The position numbers and the translations under genes were made by a program. The notes under the pieces are model-generated. The model saw nothing but the letters and a program-made list of their open reading frames with translations, did no database searches and was not told the origin of the DNA. DNA of 39,009 nucleotides from assembly GCA_029063085.1 (NCBI GenBank), contig JAIDOW010000062.1, positions 1 to 39,009 on the forward strand. Reading direction: 5' to 3'. The stretch comes from Lachnospiraceae bacterium (GTDB lineage Bacteria > Bacillota > Clostridia > Lachnospirales > Lachnospiraceae). Below are positions 6,923 through 15,395 of the stretch, one piece after another (within the stretch, counting starts at the first letter, position 1; each line of letters begins with the position of its first letter).

Positions 6923-7747
6923 TTAAAAATCTGATTTACAGCTGAATTCTCTCCACTTATCGTACTCGTTCCGACGGCTTTCTAAAACATCATCTGCAAA
7001 CTTTACTGCATCACTTCCCAACAGCAGACGGAATGGTGTATCTTCCGTTTCAATTGCTTTAATAATCAATTCAGCTCCCTTATCCGGATCTCCCGGCTGT
7101 GTGCCATGAGATGTATCCTTCCCGATTCTTCTTGTGCCTGCGGTTTCTGCATAGTCTTCGATAACAATGCCAGACTGCGTAAGGGAACGTCCGGCAAAAT
7201 CTGTACGGAATGCTCCCGGCTCTACAGTCATTACTTTTATTCCAAGGGGAGCTGTCTCGATACGAAGCCCCTCCGACATCCCTTCCAGTGCACACTTTGA
7301 AGCTGCATAGTAGCCTGAACCGGGTGCCGTACGAAGCGCTGCAATGGATGACACATTGATAATTGCTCCACTCCTTTTGGCTCTCATATCAGGCAATACT
7401 TCTTTTATCAATGCAATAGGCCCCCAAAAATTCGTATCAAACAATCGTGCGGTATCGCTTGATTCCCCCTCTTCCACCGCTGCACGGTAACCATATCCTG
7501 CATTGTTGACCAAAACATCAATTTCTCCAAACCGTTCCTTAGCAGCCCTGACTGCCTGCTGAATAGATGTGTCATCTGTGACATCCAATGGCAGAATCAA
7601 TGCCGTTTCCGGAAAATCCTGCTGAAACTCTTTCACCTTCTCTACATCTCTTGCCGTTACCACCGCATGATATCCTCTCTTCAAAACCGCCTGTGCAAGA
7701 CTTCTCCCAAGACCGGTAGAACAGCCTGTAATTAACCAAGTATTCAT
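6923..7747 (-). CDS. short-chain dehydrogenase/reductase
   Basis: The 274-residue classical SDR is a cytosolic NAD(P)(H) oxidoreductase of unknown substrate. The cofactor loop TGCSTGLG is at 7-14, TARD follows beta-2 (Arg33 suggests NADPH preference), NNAGYG is at 81-86, and the catalytic Ser134, Tyr147 and Lys151 lie in NVSSIAA and GYYAASK. The PGAFRTDF stretch follows. The length fits the subgroup often annotated as oxidoreductase/SDR with C-terminal extension. It is in unit B between the MATE gene (27 bp gap) and the iron-type dehydrogenase homolog, with GAAAGGGGAAG before its ATG. It probably acts on carbonyl or hydroxyl groups in the same pathway as the AKRs. Confidence 0.92.
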   Translation of the reverse strand: MNTWLITGCSTGLGRSLAQAVLKRGYHAVVTARDVEKVKEFQQDFPETALILPLDVTDDTSIQQAVRAAKERFGEIDVLVNNAGYGYRAAVEEGESSDTARLFDTNFWGPIALIKEVLPDMRAKRSGAIINVSSIAALRTAPGSGYYAASKCALEGMSEGLRIETAPLGIKVMTVEPGAFRTDFAGRSLTQSGIVIEDYAETAGTRRIGKDTSHGTQPGDPDKGAELIIKAIETEDTPFRLLLGSDAVKFADDVLESRRNEYDKWREFSCKSDF

Positions 7748-7774
7748 AATTTACTTCCCCTTTCATTTTGTTTC

Positions 7775-9136
7775 TTACTCTGTCACACATTTATTCCCTT
7801 TCAATTTTTTCCATGTTGCCATATACATTCCCAATGTAGCCGGAATCATAATCATTTCTATTACAAGCTGTGTCCAGATCATGCCGTAAAGCCCGAATAT
7901 TTGATTCATCAGAATCAGCAGCGGAATATTTAAAACTCCCTGTCTGCATAATGTCAGTACTGCTGACTGGACGCCTTTTCCCATGGCCTGCAAGGTATAG
8001 ATAATCAATGCATTGACGGATTGAACCGGCACCGCAAGACAGGCAACCCTTAAAAAGGCTGTTCCTAGCAGACTGGTCTGCCTGTCACGGATAAATGCCT
8101 GTAAAATCCATGGTGCAAATCCCACAAAGCATCCTACAAAACATAAAGCTATCAATAACGCTGTCTTCCATGAAAACACAGAAACCTCTCTCATCCGCCG
8201 ATAATTCTTTGATGCGTAATTATAACCTACCAGCGGCATAAACCCCTGGCAAAGTCCCATACTGATACCCAGCGGAAACATATCTATCTTTTTCACGATT
8301 CCATATGCCGCAACAGAAATGTCCCCGTATCCGGAAGCTAATTTAATAATGGTCATGTTCGACAAGGTTGCCAGTCCTGACGTCAGTGCAGAAGCAATTC
8401 CTACAGAAAAAACCTGTCCTGCAAACTGCATTTTGAAGTTATGTAAAGCCAAGGACAACTTCGTCCTATCCTTTAACTTCGAAAAACAAATCAAGAAAAA
8501 CAGCATGGAAACAAAATTAGAAAAAGCGGTTGCAATGGATGCACCTGAAAATCCCATATGTAACCCATAGATAAGCACAGGGTCTAAAACAATATTCAGG
8601 ATTCCTCCAAGCATCATTCCCATGCTCGCCAGTTTCGCATGCCCTTCTCCTCGTAAAAAATGAGCCAGAGTCATACTCAGCATGGTAGGAATTCCACCTA
8701 ATGCAACCACCCAGACAAGGTAAGACCTTGCATAAAACATATTTTCCTCACTGGCACCTAAAAACTCCAGCAACGGTCTCTGGAATAAAAATGAAAACAG
8801 CGAAAATAAAAATGTCACTGCAATTCCACCATAAAAACAGAACGAAGACACGTATTTTATGTCATTCTCCTTTTTCGCTCCAAGCAAGCGTGAAACCAGA
8901 CTGCTTCCGCCGATTCCAAACAAATTTCCCAGTGCTGTCAGCAAAGTGAACCATGGATATACCAAAGTGGCTGCTGCAACCATATATGGATTCCCCAACT
9001 GCCCAATAAAAAAGGTATCAGCCAGATTATAAATAATACTGACAATCTGGCTGATAATGGTAGGAACTGCTAATGCCGCAACCGCTTTATGCACTGGCAA
9101 CGTCTCAAAAAGTTCTTTTTCTGATACTTCTTTCAT
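7775..9136 (-). CDS. MATE family efflux transporter
   Basis: The 453-residue integral membrane protein has about 12 hydrophobic helices in two halves typical of MatE domains. It begins LPVHKAVAALAVPTIISQIVSIIYNLADTFFIG-type, the signature of the first MatE repeat, with a related FSVGIASAL and FMPLVGYNYASKNY in the second half. These are Na+ or H+ coupled exporters of cationic drugs, organic acids or metabolites. It is in unit B, 26 bp after an iron-type alcohol dehydrogenase gene and before the SDR gene, so it may export a substrate or product of the reductases (inference). It is only distantly similar to the other MATE protein encoded at 26797-28101. Confidence 0.94.
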   Translation of the reverse strand: MKEVSEKELFETLPVHKAVAALAVPTIISQIVSIIYNLADTFFIGQLGNPYMVAAATLVYPWFTLLTALGNLFGIGGSSLVSRLLGAKKENDIKYVSSFCFYGGIAVTFLFSLFSFLFQRPLLEFLGASEENMFYARSYLVWVVALGGIPTMLSMTLAHFLRGEGHAKLASMGMMLGGILNIVLDPVLIYGLHMGFSGASIATAFSNFVSMLFFLICFSKLKDRTKLSLALHNFKMQFAGQVFSVGIASALTSGLATLSNMTIIKLASGYGDISVAAYGIVKKIDMFPLGISMGLCQGFMPLVGYNYASKNYRRMREVSVFSWKTALLIALCFVGCFVGFAPWILQAFIRDRQTSLLGTAFLRVACLAVPVQSVNALIIYTLQAMGKGVQSAVLTLCRQGVLNIPLLILMNQIFGLYGMIWTQLVIEMIMIPATLGMYMATWKKLKGNKCVTE

Positions 9137-9162
9137 ATCTTCATCCTTCTATTACCTTTTTA

Positions 9163-10323
9163 CTACCAGCATTCTTCCAAAATCTCAAGAACTTCTTCTC
9201 TGGAAAGCTTCTTACAGCATCCTGCCGTAAGATTGCAGGTATCGGCAACCTTCTTAAGTACACTCTTATCCGTAATTCCCATTTCAGTAAATGTGGACGG
9301 AAGACCAATCTCCTGAATAAAATCCGCAAGTGCCTGGATTCCTTCTTTCGCCAATTCTTCCTGTGATTTCCCTTCTGCCGGAATCTCCCATACCTTCTCT
9401 GCCATACGTGCAAACTGTTTTACACCATCTTTATACATATGACGATACAGAACAGGATGGATTACCGCCAGTCCCTGTCCATGATTACAGTCTGTATACG
9501 CACCCAGCTGATGCTCAATCTGATGTGCCTGGAAATCTGTCACTTTTCCAATCTTTAAAATACCGTTTTCTGCCATAGCAGATGCCCACATCAATTCACT
9601 TCTTGCTTCCCAGTTATTCATATCCGTTAAAAGCACACGGATATTGCGGATAACATTACGCATAACCGCCTCTGCAATCTCATCTGACAATGTGATATCG
9701 CGAGGGGATCCCAGATAAGTTTCCATACTGTGGCTTAATGTATCAAAGGCTCCCGAAATCACCTGTTTTGCCGGTAATGACATAGTATATGCAGGATCCA
9801 GTACGGCAAAGCTGGCATACGCTCCCAAAACTCCTGCTTTTTCGTTGGTATCCTCGTTGGTAATCACTGCACCGTTATTCATCTCTGCACCGGTGCCGGA
9901 TGCCGTAACTACTGCCCCCATTGGCAGAAAATCTGTAGGATACACATGATCCTTAAATTCCATTTCCCAAATATCCTGATCCGTCACAGCCTGCGCTGCT
10001 ACAATCTTACAGCAGTCAATGACCGAACCTCCACCTACAGCCAGAATGAAGTCAACACCTTTTTCTCTGGCAAGTGCTGCTCCCTCTTTTACCTTTTTAT
10101 AAGTAGGATTCGGCATGATACCGGAAAAATCAACGATTTCTTTACCTGCATCTTTCAGATAACCGCAGATTTCGTCATAGACACCACTGCGCTTTACCGA
10201 ACCGCCGCCATAGGCAAGCATCACCGTTTTCCCGATTTTGGCAAGCTCAGCCGGCAGTGCCTTTCCCGCTGCCTTTTCTCCAAAATATACCTTTGTCGGG
10301 TAAGAATAAATAAAATCTTTCAT
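9163..10323 (-). CDS. iron-containing alcohol dehydrogenase, YqhD/BDH type
   Basis: The 386-residue cytosolic enzyme should interconvert aldehydes or ketones and alcohols with NAD(P)H. The nucleotide site shows AYGGGSVKRSGVYD (37-50) and GGGSVIDCCK (97-106). All four metal ligands are present at Asp194 (AFDTLSH), His198, His267 (AHQIEH) and His281 (NHGQG), the same positions as in E. coli YqhD. The iron or zinc choice cannot be read from sequence. ATG at 10323 is selected over one 33 bp upstream because AAAGGAGAGATG precedes it. In unit B it follows an aldo/keto reductase gene by 46 bp and is followed by the MATE gene. The product of 16105-17274 is a close paralog. Confidence 0.94.
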   Translation of the reverse strand: MKDFIYSYPTKVYFGEKAAGKALPAELAKIGKTVMLAYGGGSVKRSGVYDEICGYLKDAGKEIVDFSGIMPNPTYKKVKEGAALAREKGVDFILAVGGGSVIDCCKIVAAQAVTDQDIWEMEFKDHVYPTDFLPMGAVVTASGTGAEMNNGAVITNEDTNEKAGVLGAYASFAVLDPAYTMSLPAKQVISGAFDTLSHSMETYLGSPRDITLSDEIAEAVMRNVIRNIRVLLTDMNNWEARSELMWASAMAENGILKIGKVTDFQAHQIEHQLGAYTDCNHGQGLAVIHPVLYRHMYKDGVKQFARMAEKVWEIPAEGKSQEELAKEGIQALADFIQEIGLPSTFTEMGITDKSVLKKVADTCNLTAGCCKKLSREEVLEILEECW

Positions 10324-10369
10324 TAGAACATCTCTCCTTTTAATAATTTTATGCATACGTTATCCTTTT

Positions 10370-11215
10370 TTATTTCTGCTCATCCACCGGAGGAACCATT
10401 TCTACATATTTCTTCAACAGCTCCGGAGTGCTGGTATAATATCTCTTATTCTGATTCAATGCGGCAATCTCCTCCATCTCCTCATCGCTAAGAGTGAAAT
10501 CAAACAAGTCAAAATTATCTCGGATATGTGCCGGATTCTTGGAACCCGGAATCACGATATTCCCCTCCTGTATATGCCAGCGCAGAATAATCTGGGCGGC
10601 ACTCTTTCCATATTTTTCTCCAAGCTTTGCAAATACCGCCTCCTGAAGCAGTGCAGCATCACCATGTCCTAGCGGATACCATGCCTGAATCACGATTTTT
10701 TCTTTATCCAGAAATGCCTTAAGCTCCTTTTCTTGAGCATATGGATGTACCTCTGTCTGTAAAACGGTAGGCTTTACTTCACAGATATCAAGAATTTCTT
10801 TTATCTGTGCTTTATTAAAGTTCGAAAGTCCAATCACCTTTACTTTTCCCTCTTTATAAGCCTTCTCCATCAAACGGTAACCTGCCACATAGTTTCCTGC
10901 CGGCTGATGAATTAAAAGCAGGTCGATATAGTCCGTATCCAGTCTTTCCAGCGTCTTCTCCACTGCGTCCTCCTGCTCATAGAAGGACGGCCATAATTTG
11001 GTTTCAAGAAAAATTTCCTCTCTTGCAACACCTGATTTTTTCATGGCACGACCTACTGCCTTTTCATTCACATAGGCATTTGCCGTATCAATCAAGCGGT
11101 AGCCTGACTCTAACGCACTTAATACAGATGCTTCAGCCTCGTCTGGTGTCAAAAGAAAAGTACCAATTCCTGCCATAGGCATTTTGATTCCATTATTTAA
11201 AACTGCATATTCCAT
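10370..11215 (-). CDS. aldo/keto reductase (AKR5-like)
   Basis: The 281-residue TIM-barrel reductase has the catalytic tetrad at Asp43 (LIDTANAYVN), Tyr48, Lys73 (ETKLW) and His103 (LIHQP), and the cofactor segment IPGSKNPAHIRDN near 225-237. It is NAD(P)H-dependent, cytosolic, and of unknown substrate. N-terminus MEYAVLNNGIKMP nearly matches that of the 765-1607 product (MEYVTLNNGIKMP), so the two are clear paralogs. The GAGGAAA site supports the ATG. It is in unit B after a 96-bp gap behind the larger AKR gene, the second largest gap in the unit; no promoter box like A-C was seen there, only a half site ATAACC. Confidence 0.93.
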   Translation of the reverse strand: MEYAVLNNGIKMPMAGIGTFLLTPDEAEASVLSALESGYRLIDTANAYVNEKAVGRAMKKSGVAREEIFLETKLWPSFYEQEDAVEKTLERLDTDYIDLLLIHQPAGNYVAGYRLMEKAYKEGKVKVIGLSNFNKAQIKEILDICEVKPTVLQTEVHPYAQEKELKAFLDKEKIVIQAWYPLGHGDAALLQEAVFAKLGEKYGKSAAQIILRWHIQEGNIVIPGSKNPAHIRDNFDLFDFTLSDEEMEEIAALNQNKRYYTSTPELLKKYVEMVPPVDEQK

Positions 11216-11311
11216 AACTATTTCCTCGCTTTCTAATCTTTTTCATTATCTGATATACATTGCTTCCAAAATATTACATGTTTCATTTCATTTGTGATAA
11301 CCTTTTTTCTT

Positions 11312-12313
11312 TTATTTTTGTACTACTTTAGAGCCGCCAAACACAGCTGACATTTCCATGGAATCCAGTGCATCATCCAATGCCTTTACCTCATCAGCAG
11401 TTAAAATCACCTCGGAAGAATCCGCATTTTCCTTAAGCCTTTCTGCTTTTCTGGTTCCCGGAATCGGTACCAGATATGGCTTCTTACACAGCATCCATGC
11501 AAGGGAAACCTGTGCAGGTGTTGCATTCTTCTTCTGTGCGGTCTGATAAAGAAGTTCTAAGAGCTCGTGGTTTTGATCAATGCCCTCACTGGTAAACTGC
11601 GGCATCATACTACGGTAATCATAAATCCCGTCAAACTCTGTATTTTTATTATATCTGGCAGATAAAAAACCATTTGCCAAGGGAGAAAATGCCACATATC
11701 CAATATTCAATTCCTCCAATACCGGAAACAATTCCTCATACCATCGTGCCATCATAGAGTAACGGTTCTGAATGGCCGTTACCGGACATACCTCATGGGC
11801 ACGCCGAATGGTATTTTCATCCGCTTCCGAAAGTCCCCAGTGGGTAATCTTTCCTTCCTTTATCAGGTCAGCCATTACGCCTGCCACTTCCTCAATCGGA
11901 ACCTTAGGGTCTATACGGTGCTGATAATACAGGTCAATATGGTCAGTATCCAGTCTTTTTAAAGAATCCTCTACGGAAGCCCTGATTACCTCTGGACGGG
12001 AATCAGGCACCAGCGGCTTATTCACCTCTTCACTTGCCATATCAAAATGAATACCAAATTTGGTGGCTAGAACAACCTTATTCCGATATGGCTTCAACGC
12101 TTTCCCCACCAGTTCTTCATTTTCGTGGGGATTTTCCTGAGTGCCATAAACTTCTGCCGTATCAAAAAAAGTATATCCCATATCTACGGCCTGTGATAAT
12201 AACTCTGTCATTTCCCTTTTATCTGCCGGAGCACCATAAGCATGACTCATTCCCATACATCCAAGTCCGATAGCAGATACCCTTAAATCTTTTCCCAGAA
12301 TTCTGTCTTTCAT
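11312..12313 (-). CDS. aldo/keto reductase (AKR11/13-like)
   Basis: The 333-residue enzyme is longer than the other two AKRs and belongs to the AKR11/13-like group: it begins RILGKDLRVSAIGLGCMGMSHAYG. The tetrad is Asp51 (FFDTAEVYG), Tyr56, Lys85 (ATKFG) and His132 (YYQHRID). The C-terminal LVPIPGTRKAERLKEN holds the NADPH 2'-phosphate contacts. It is cytosolic; members reduce varied aldehydes, including methylglyoxal-like ones, but the substrate here is unknown. AGGAGGTGTGTC precedes the ATG. It lies 10 bp behind the secreted flavodoxin gene in unit B, so synthesis is coupled to that of the flavodoxin. Confidence 0.93.
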   Translation of the reverse strand: MKDRILGKDLRVSAIGLGCMGMSHAYGAPADKREMTELLSQAVDMGYTFFDTAEVYGTQENPHENEELVGKALKPYRNKVVLATKFGIHFDMASEEVNKPLVPDSRPEVIRASVEDSLKRLDTDHIDLYYQHRIDPKVPIEEVAGVMADLIKEGKITHWGLSEADENTIRRAHEVCPVTAIQNRYSMMARWYEELFPVLEELNIGYVAFSPLANGFLSARYNKNTEFDGIYDYRSMMPQFTSEGIDQNHELLELLYQTAQKKNATPAQVSLAWMLCKKPYLVPIPGTRKAERLKENADSSEVILTADEVKALDDALDSMEMSAVFGGSKVVQK

Positions 12314-12323
12314 GACACACCTC

Positions 12324-12947
12324 CTAGTATTTCAGTTTATTAATCCACTTATCTACCGTTTTCTGTGACGGTATATCATAAAAGTTACGGCCTTTCAGCC
12401 ATTTTGTTTTAGCAGATATCTTGGCATTACCTTTTAAATGTCTCGCACTGCTGCCAAGTCCACTGCTGATAGATGTAGAAAACGGTACTACCGTTTTCCC
12501 TTTGAGGCTTACATTTTCAACAAGCGTATATACAATATGAGGTGCTTCACCCCACCAGATTGGATATCCGATATACACAACATCTGCCTTCTTTACTGCC
12601 TTCTTAATTGTTTTCATATTTGAAATTCCCGGACGGACCGTACTCTTAGCAGGTGTAGCTGCCGAACGATGTTCCCTGCTTACACGGCTGTTATTATTAC
12701 CATAATCCAAATCCTTATCTGTATACCGTTTCTTCGCCTTAATTTCGATCAACTTACCTCCTGTTTTTTTCTGAATCCTCTTTGCTGCACCTTTCGTTGT
12801 TCCCGTTGCTGAAAAATAGAGAACTACAATATTTTTCTTCTGCTTCGCCTCTACCTCCATCTTCCCCACATTTGCAAGCAACAATACCATTGCAAATGTA
12901 AAGACCGCCATTAATACCCGCAAAACATTCTTTCTGCTTTTCTTCAT
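12324..12947 (-). CDS. exported basic flavodoxin
   Basis: The 207-residue product has a signal peptide or signal anchor (KKSRKNVLRVLMAVFTFAMVLLLANV, helix about 9-27), possible cleavage after VEA-34, then a very Lys-rich flavodoxin domain. The phosphate loop is canonical, SATGTTKG (46-53), and YPIWWGEAPH (128-137) is the ring-contact region. The domain ends TVDKWINKLKY. The high positive charge contrasts with the acidic flavodoxin at 15394-16083 and suggests retention at the anionic cell wall (inference). ATG at 12947 follows AAAGGTGAT; an upstream in-frame start at 12977 lacks a site. It is in unit B between the flavodoxin-hydrolase fusion and an AKR gene. It lacks the DAVSGAS-type insertion. 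Confidence 0.88.
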   Translation of the reverse strand: MKKSRKNVLRVLMAVFTFAMVLLLANVGKMEVEAKQKKNIVVLYFSATGTTKGAAKRIQKKTGGKLIEIKAKKRYTDKDLDYGNNNSRVSREHRSAATPAKSTVRPGISNMKTIKKAVKKADVVYIGYPIWWGEAPHIVYTLVENVSLKGKTVVPFSTSISSGLGSSARHLKGNAKISAKTKWLKGRNFYDIPSQKTVDKWINKLKY

Positions 12948-12988
12948 AAAAATCACCTTTCCTTTCATTTTTGTCATTATTTTTTATA

Positions 12989-14548
12989 TTAACTATTTGC
13001 AAATACATTTCCCAGCCACTGGGCATATGCCGGAATCCAGCCCTCTGTATAACCATACCCATGCGATCTGCCATCCAGTACATTTACCTCCACCGGAACA
13101 TCAGCCTCCTGTAATGCCTCAATACATTCCTCAAATTCCCCTACAAACGGATCCCTTGTACCATAACAAAAATAAGTAGGTGGTAAATCAGATGTGGCAA
13201 ATTTCTCTACATCTGTAGATGCAACACTAAGCCTGCCATAGAAGGAATAAATCATCCCGTCTGCTCCTGCATCTGCCGAAATCTCATCCAACTCATCCGG
13301 TATATAAGAAGCATCAAGAACAGTGCCATTTTTATTTCCTGCATAATTTAAAAGCATTTCTCCTGCCAGTATGCCGCCTGCTGAAAATCCCATAACCGCA
13401 ATGTCCTTTTCATCAATTCCATAAACTTCTGCATTTTTTCGGACAAACCTAACTGCACGGGCCAAATCCAAAGCCCCTTCCTCCTGCGAATAGGGGCGTA
13501 AGCGGTAATTGACAACAAAGCTCTGAAACCCCTGCTCACTCAAGGCCTGTGCCACCGGTGTCCCCTCATTCTGATCAGAGCGGTATTGGAATGCCCCGCC
13601 TGCACAGATCAACACAGCTCCTTTCGCTTCCGTTCCTTCTGGTACAGGAAATGTCACCATGTACGGTCGAAAGTCGGGATCATCAAAATAATTCCCGTTA
13701 TTCTCTGTATATTCTGTAATTGCAGGTACATTACCCTGTTCCCATAAATAAAGTGTCTGCTGATTTTGAGGGTCTGCCACAGCGTTCGCCACTGTATCAC
13801 TGTTATTCCCAGGTATTTCTGCTTTGTCATTTAACCCAAGACTTTCTGCCCATTGCCTGATTTCTTCCTCACTGTCTGCCACATCATTTCTGGACAGAGA
13901 AAGCGTATTTTCGCTTACAAATGCCCCTGGCTGCAATTCAGAAATCGTATTACATGTATTGGAAAATCCGCTGCCGCCATGGGTAACAAAAGGGATAATG
14001 GTCTTTGCACCAAAATCATATTCCTCCAGAAAAGAATAAACTGGCATCGGCAGATCACTCCACCAGTTAGGATAACCCAGAATAATCGTGTCGTATCTTT
14101 CAAGATTTTCGATGTGAGATGTAAGCTTAGGTCTTGCATCTTCATCCTGTTCCTCTGCTGCCTGATCCACCAGCGGGTCATGATCTAATGGATATTGATC
14201 TACTGTTTCAATTCGGAACAAATCACCACCTATTGTTTCCTGAATCACTCTGGCTACATACTCTGTATTCCCCATTACCTCACCATCCTTTACCACAATA
14301 CTGGCACCGGAAACGGCATCTACTCCGGAGGTATCTACATCCTCTGGTACAGAAAAATAGGCAATCAAAATTCGGGAACCTGTACTATTGTCTGCACTTT
14401 GTGCCGTTTGCCCAGAAGTATCCTGACTTTTCGTTGCAGTATTTTCTGTATTTCTTTCCTCTGATGGCTGATCTCCGTTGTCATTTCCGCAAGCAGATAA
14501 ACTAAAAAGTAAAAAAACACTTATTAAAACAAATATTATCTTTTTCAT
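12989..14548 (-). CDS. lipoprotein: flavodoxin fused to alpha/beta hydrolase
   Basis: The 519-residue exported lipoprotein (lipobox LSAC, Cys20) has a polar linker to about 57, a Flavodoxin_4-type domain (58-240: ILIAYFS, GNTEY 93-97, GYPNWWSDLP 158-167, THGGSGF) and an alpha/beta hydrolase (about 265-519). The hydrolase keeps an oxyanion-type CAGGAF (316-321), nucleophile Ser389 in GFSAGG, Asp466 (GTRDPF) and His496 (RSHGYG), as in small carboxylesterases and acetyl-esterases. The flavodoxin insertion has DAVSGAS (77-83), matching the flavinylation pattern. It is the first gene of unit B behind box B and a TATAAT. GGAGGAGG precedes the ATG. One frame runs through both domains. It may couple ester cleavage to redox chemistry on the cell surface; substrate unknown. 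Confidence 0.9.
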   Translation of the reverse strand: MKKIIFVLISVFLLFSLSACGNDNGDQPSEERNTENTATKSQDTSGQTAQSADNSTGSRILIAYFSVPEDVDTSGVDAVSGASIVVKDGEVMGNTEYVARVIQETIGGDLFRIETVDQYPLDHDPLVDQAAEEQDEDARPKLTSHIENLERYDTIILGYPNWWSDLPMPVYSFLEEYDFGAKTIIPFVTHGGSGFSNTCNTISELQPGAFVSENTLSLSRNDVADSEEEIRQWAESLGLNDKAEIPGNNSDTVANAVADPQNQQTLYLWEQGNVPAITEYTENNGNYFDDPDFRPYMVTFPVPEGTEAKGAVLICAGGAFQYRSDQNEGTPVAQALSEQGFQSFVVNYRLRPYSQEEGALDLARAVRFVRKNAEVYGIDEKDIAVMGFSAGGILAGEMLLNYAGNKNGTVLDASYIPDELDEISADAGADGMIYSFYGRLSVASTDVEKFATSDLPPTYFCYGTRDPFVGEFEECIEALQEADVPVEVNVLDGRSHGYGYTEGWIPAYAQWLGNVFANS

Positions 14549-14576
14549 GTGGACCCTCCTCCTGTTCTTTTATTTT

Positions 14577-14582
14577 ATTATA
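14577..14582 (-). promoter_or_regulatory. -10 element of unit B promoter
   Basis: TATAAT on the minus strand lies 29 bp before the flavodoxin-hydrolase start. There is no recognisable -35 at the right distance. The LysR-type box at 14626-14645 is placed exactly as in unit A. Confidence 0.6.
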
Positions 14583-14625
14583 TATCCTCATTCCCCAACA
14601 GAGAATTGCCCAAATTGTTATGCAG

Positions 14626-14645
14626 TTTAAACCTAAAGGTTATAT
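14626..14645 (-). promoter_or_regulatory. putative LysR operator box B
   Basis: The plus strand reads TTTAAACCTAAAGGTTATAT, whose ACCTAAAGGT centre is almost perfectly palindromic. Together with its flank (CAGTTT on one side, an AACAATT patch on the other) it aligns with box A, and the distance to the -10 is the same. It would activate the ten-gene unit B. Confidence 0.6.
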
Positions 14646-14784
14646 CTCTTAAAAGTCTTTTCTTTCTATGTTTACTATTTATCGTTATTTTATGCCTAAT
14701 GCCCATTCTGACTTCTCCAAAATGCCTGAAAAGCATATTTAATATTTTTGACTGTTATCCATATATAGAAGCGAAATTTTGTGA

Positions 14785-14790
14785 TATAAT
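14785..14790 (+). promoter_or_regulatory. extended -10 promoter of GNAT gene
   Basis: TGATATAAT on the plus strand is an extended -10 element; the -35 region is weak. It lies 50 bp before the acetyltransferase start. The stretch 14646-14784 shows nothing else recognisable. Confidence 0.5.
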
Positions 14791-14840
14791 AAACATTTAT
14801 GATAAATGGGAAGTTGGTATTTGTGGAGGTAATTGCTCAA

Positions 14841-15296
14841 ATGAATTATAAAATAATACGGTTAGCAGACAATCCCGAAATAAAAAAACAGGCTGCGCAA
14901 TGGTTTCATGAAAAATGGGGTATTCCATTGAACGCATATGCAGAAAGTATGGAAGAGTGTCTGAACAAAAGAAATCCAGTTCCTCAATGGTATATAGCAA
15001 TAGAGAAAAATAGAATTATTGGAGGGCTGGGAGTTATTGAAAATGACTTTCATAACAGAAAAGACCTTACTCCCAATGTTTGTGCAGTTTATACAGAAAA
15101 GGATAAGCGATGTAATGGAATAGCTGGTGCCTTATTAAATTATGTATGTACTGACATGAAAGATAAAGGAATTACTACCTTATATCTTATAACAGACCAC
15201 ACCTCTTTTTATGAGCGTTATGGCTGGGAGTTTTTATGTATGGTACAGGGAGATGGCGAGCCTGATATGACAAGAATGTATATTCACAGATACTGA
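14841..15296 (+). CDS. GNAT family N-acetyltransferase
   Basis: The 151-residue cytosolic acyl-CoA-dependent transferase has the GNAT order: KIIRLADNPEIKKQAAQWFHEKWG at the N-terminus, WYIAIEKNRIIGGLGVIEND (beta-2 to beta-4), NVCAVYTEKDKRCNGIAGALL with the acetyl-CoA pyrophosphate loop (RCNGIAGAL replaces the usual Q/RxxGxG/A), and TSFYERYGWEF near the C-terminus. The substrate is unknown. Starting at ATG 14841 gives a typical GNAT N-terminus; a GGAGG lies 11 bp upstream, slightly far. It is the only plus-strand gene between units B and C, has its own promoter and terminator, and looks like an independent insertion into the island. Confidence 0.88.
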   Translation: MNYKIIRLADNPEIKKQAAQWFHEKWGIPLNAYAESMEECLNKRNPVPQWYIAIEKNRIIGGLGVIENDFHNRKDLTPNVCAVYTEKDKRCNGIAGALLNYVCTDMKDKGITTLYLITDHTSFYERYGWEFLCMVQGDGEPDMTRMYIHRY

Positions 15297-15324
15297 CAAA
15301 TCAGCAAAAAACCTGAATATATTA

Positions 15325-15395
15325 GAACAGGACCAAATCAGCGTTGACCGTGCATACCTTGTCTACACAAACGCTAATTTAGTCCTGTCCTTTTT
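15325..15395 (+). terminator. long palindrome acting as bidirectional terminator
   Basis: A 21-bp arm (15325-15345) pairs with 15370-15390 with few mismatches around a 24-base loop. Five T residues follow on the plus strand, so it can end the GNAT transcript; it also follows the stop of the minus-strand flavodoxin gene. Its core GGACYAAATYAG matches the palindrome at 189-251, which also follows a flavodoxin gene. Confidence 0.7.
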
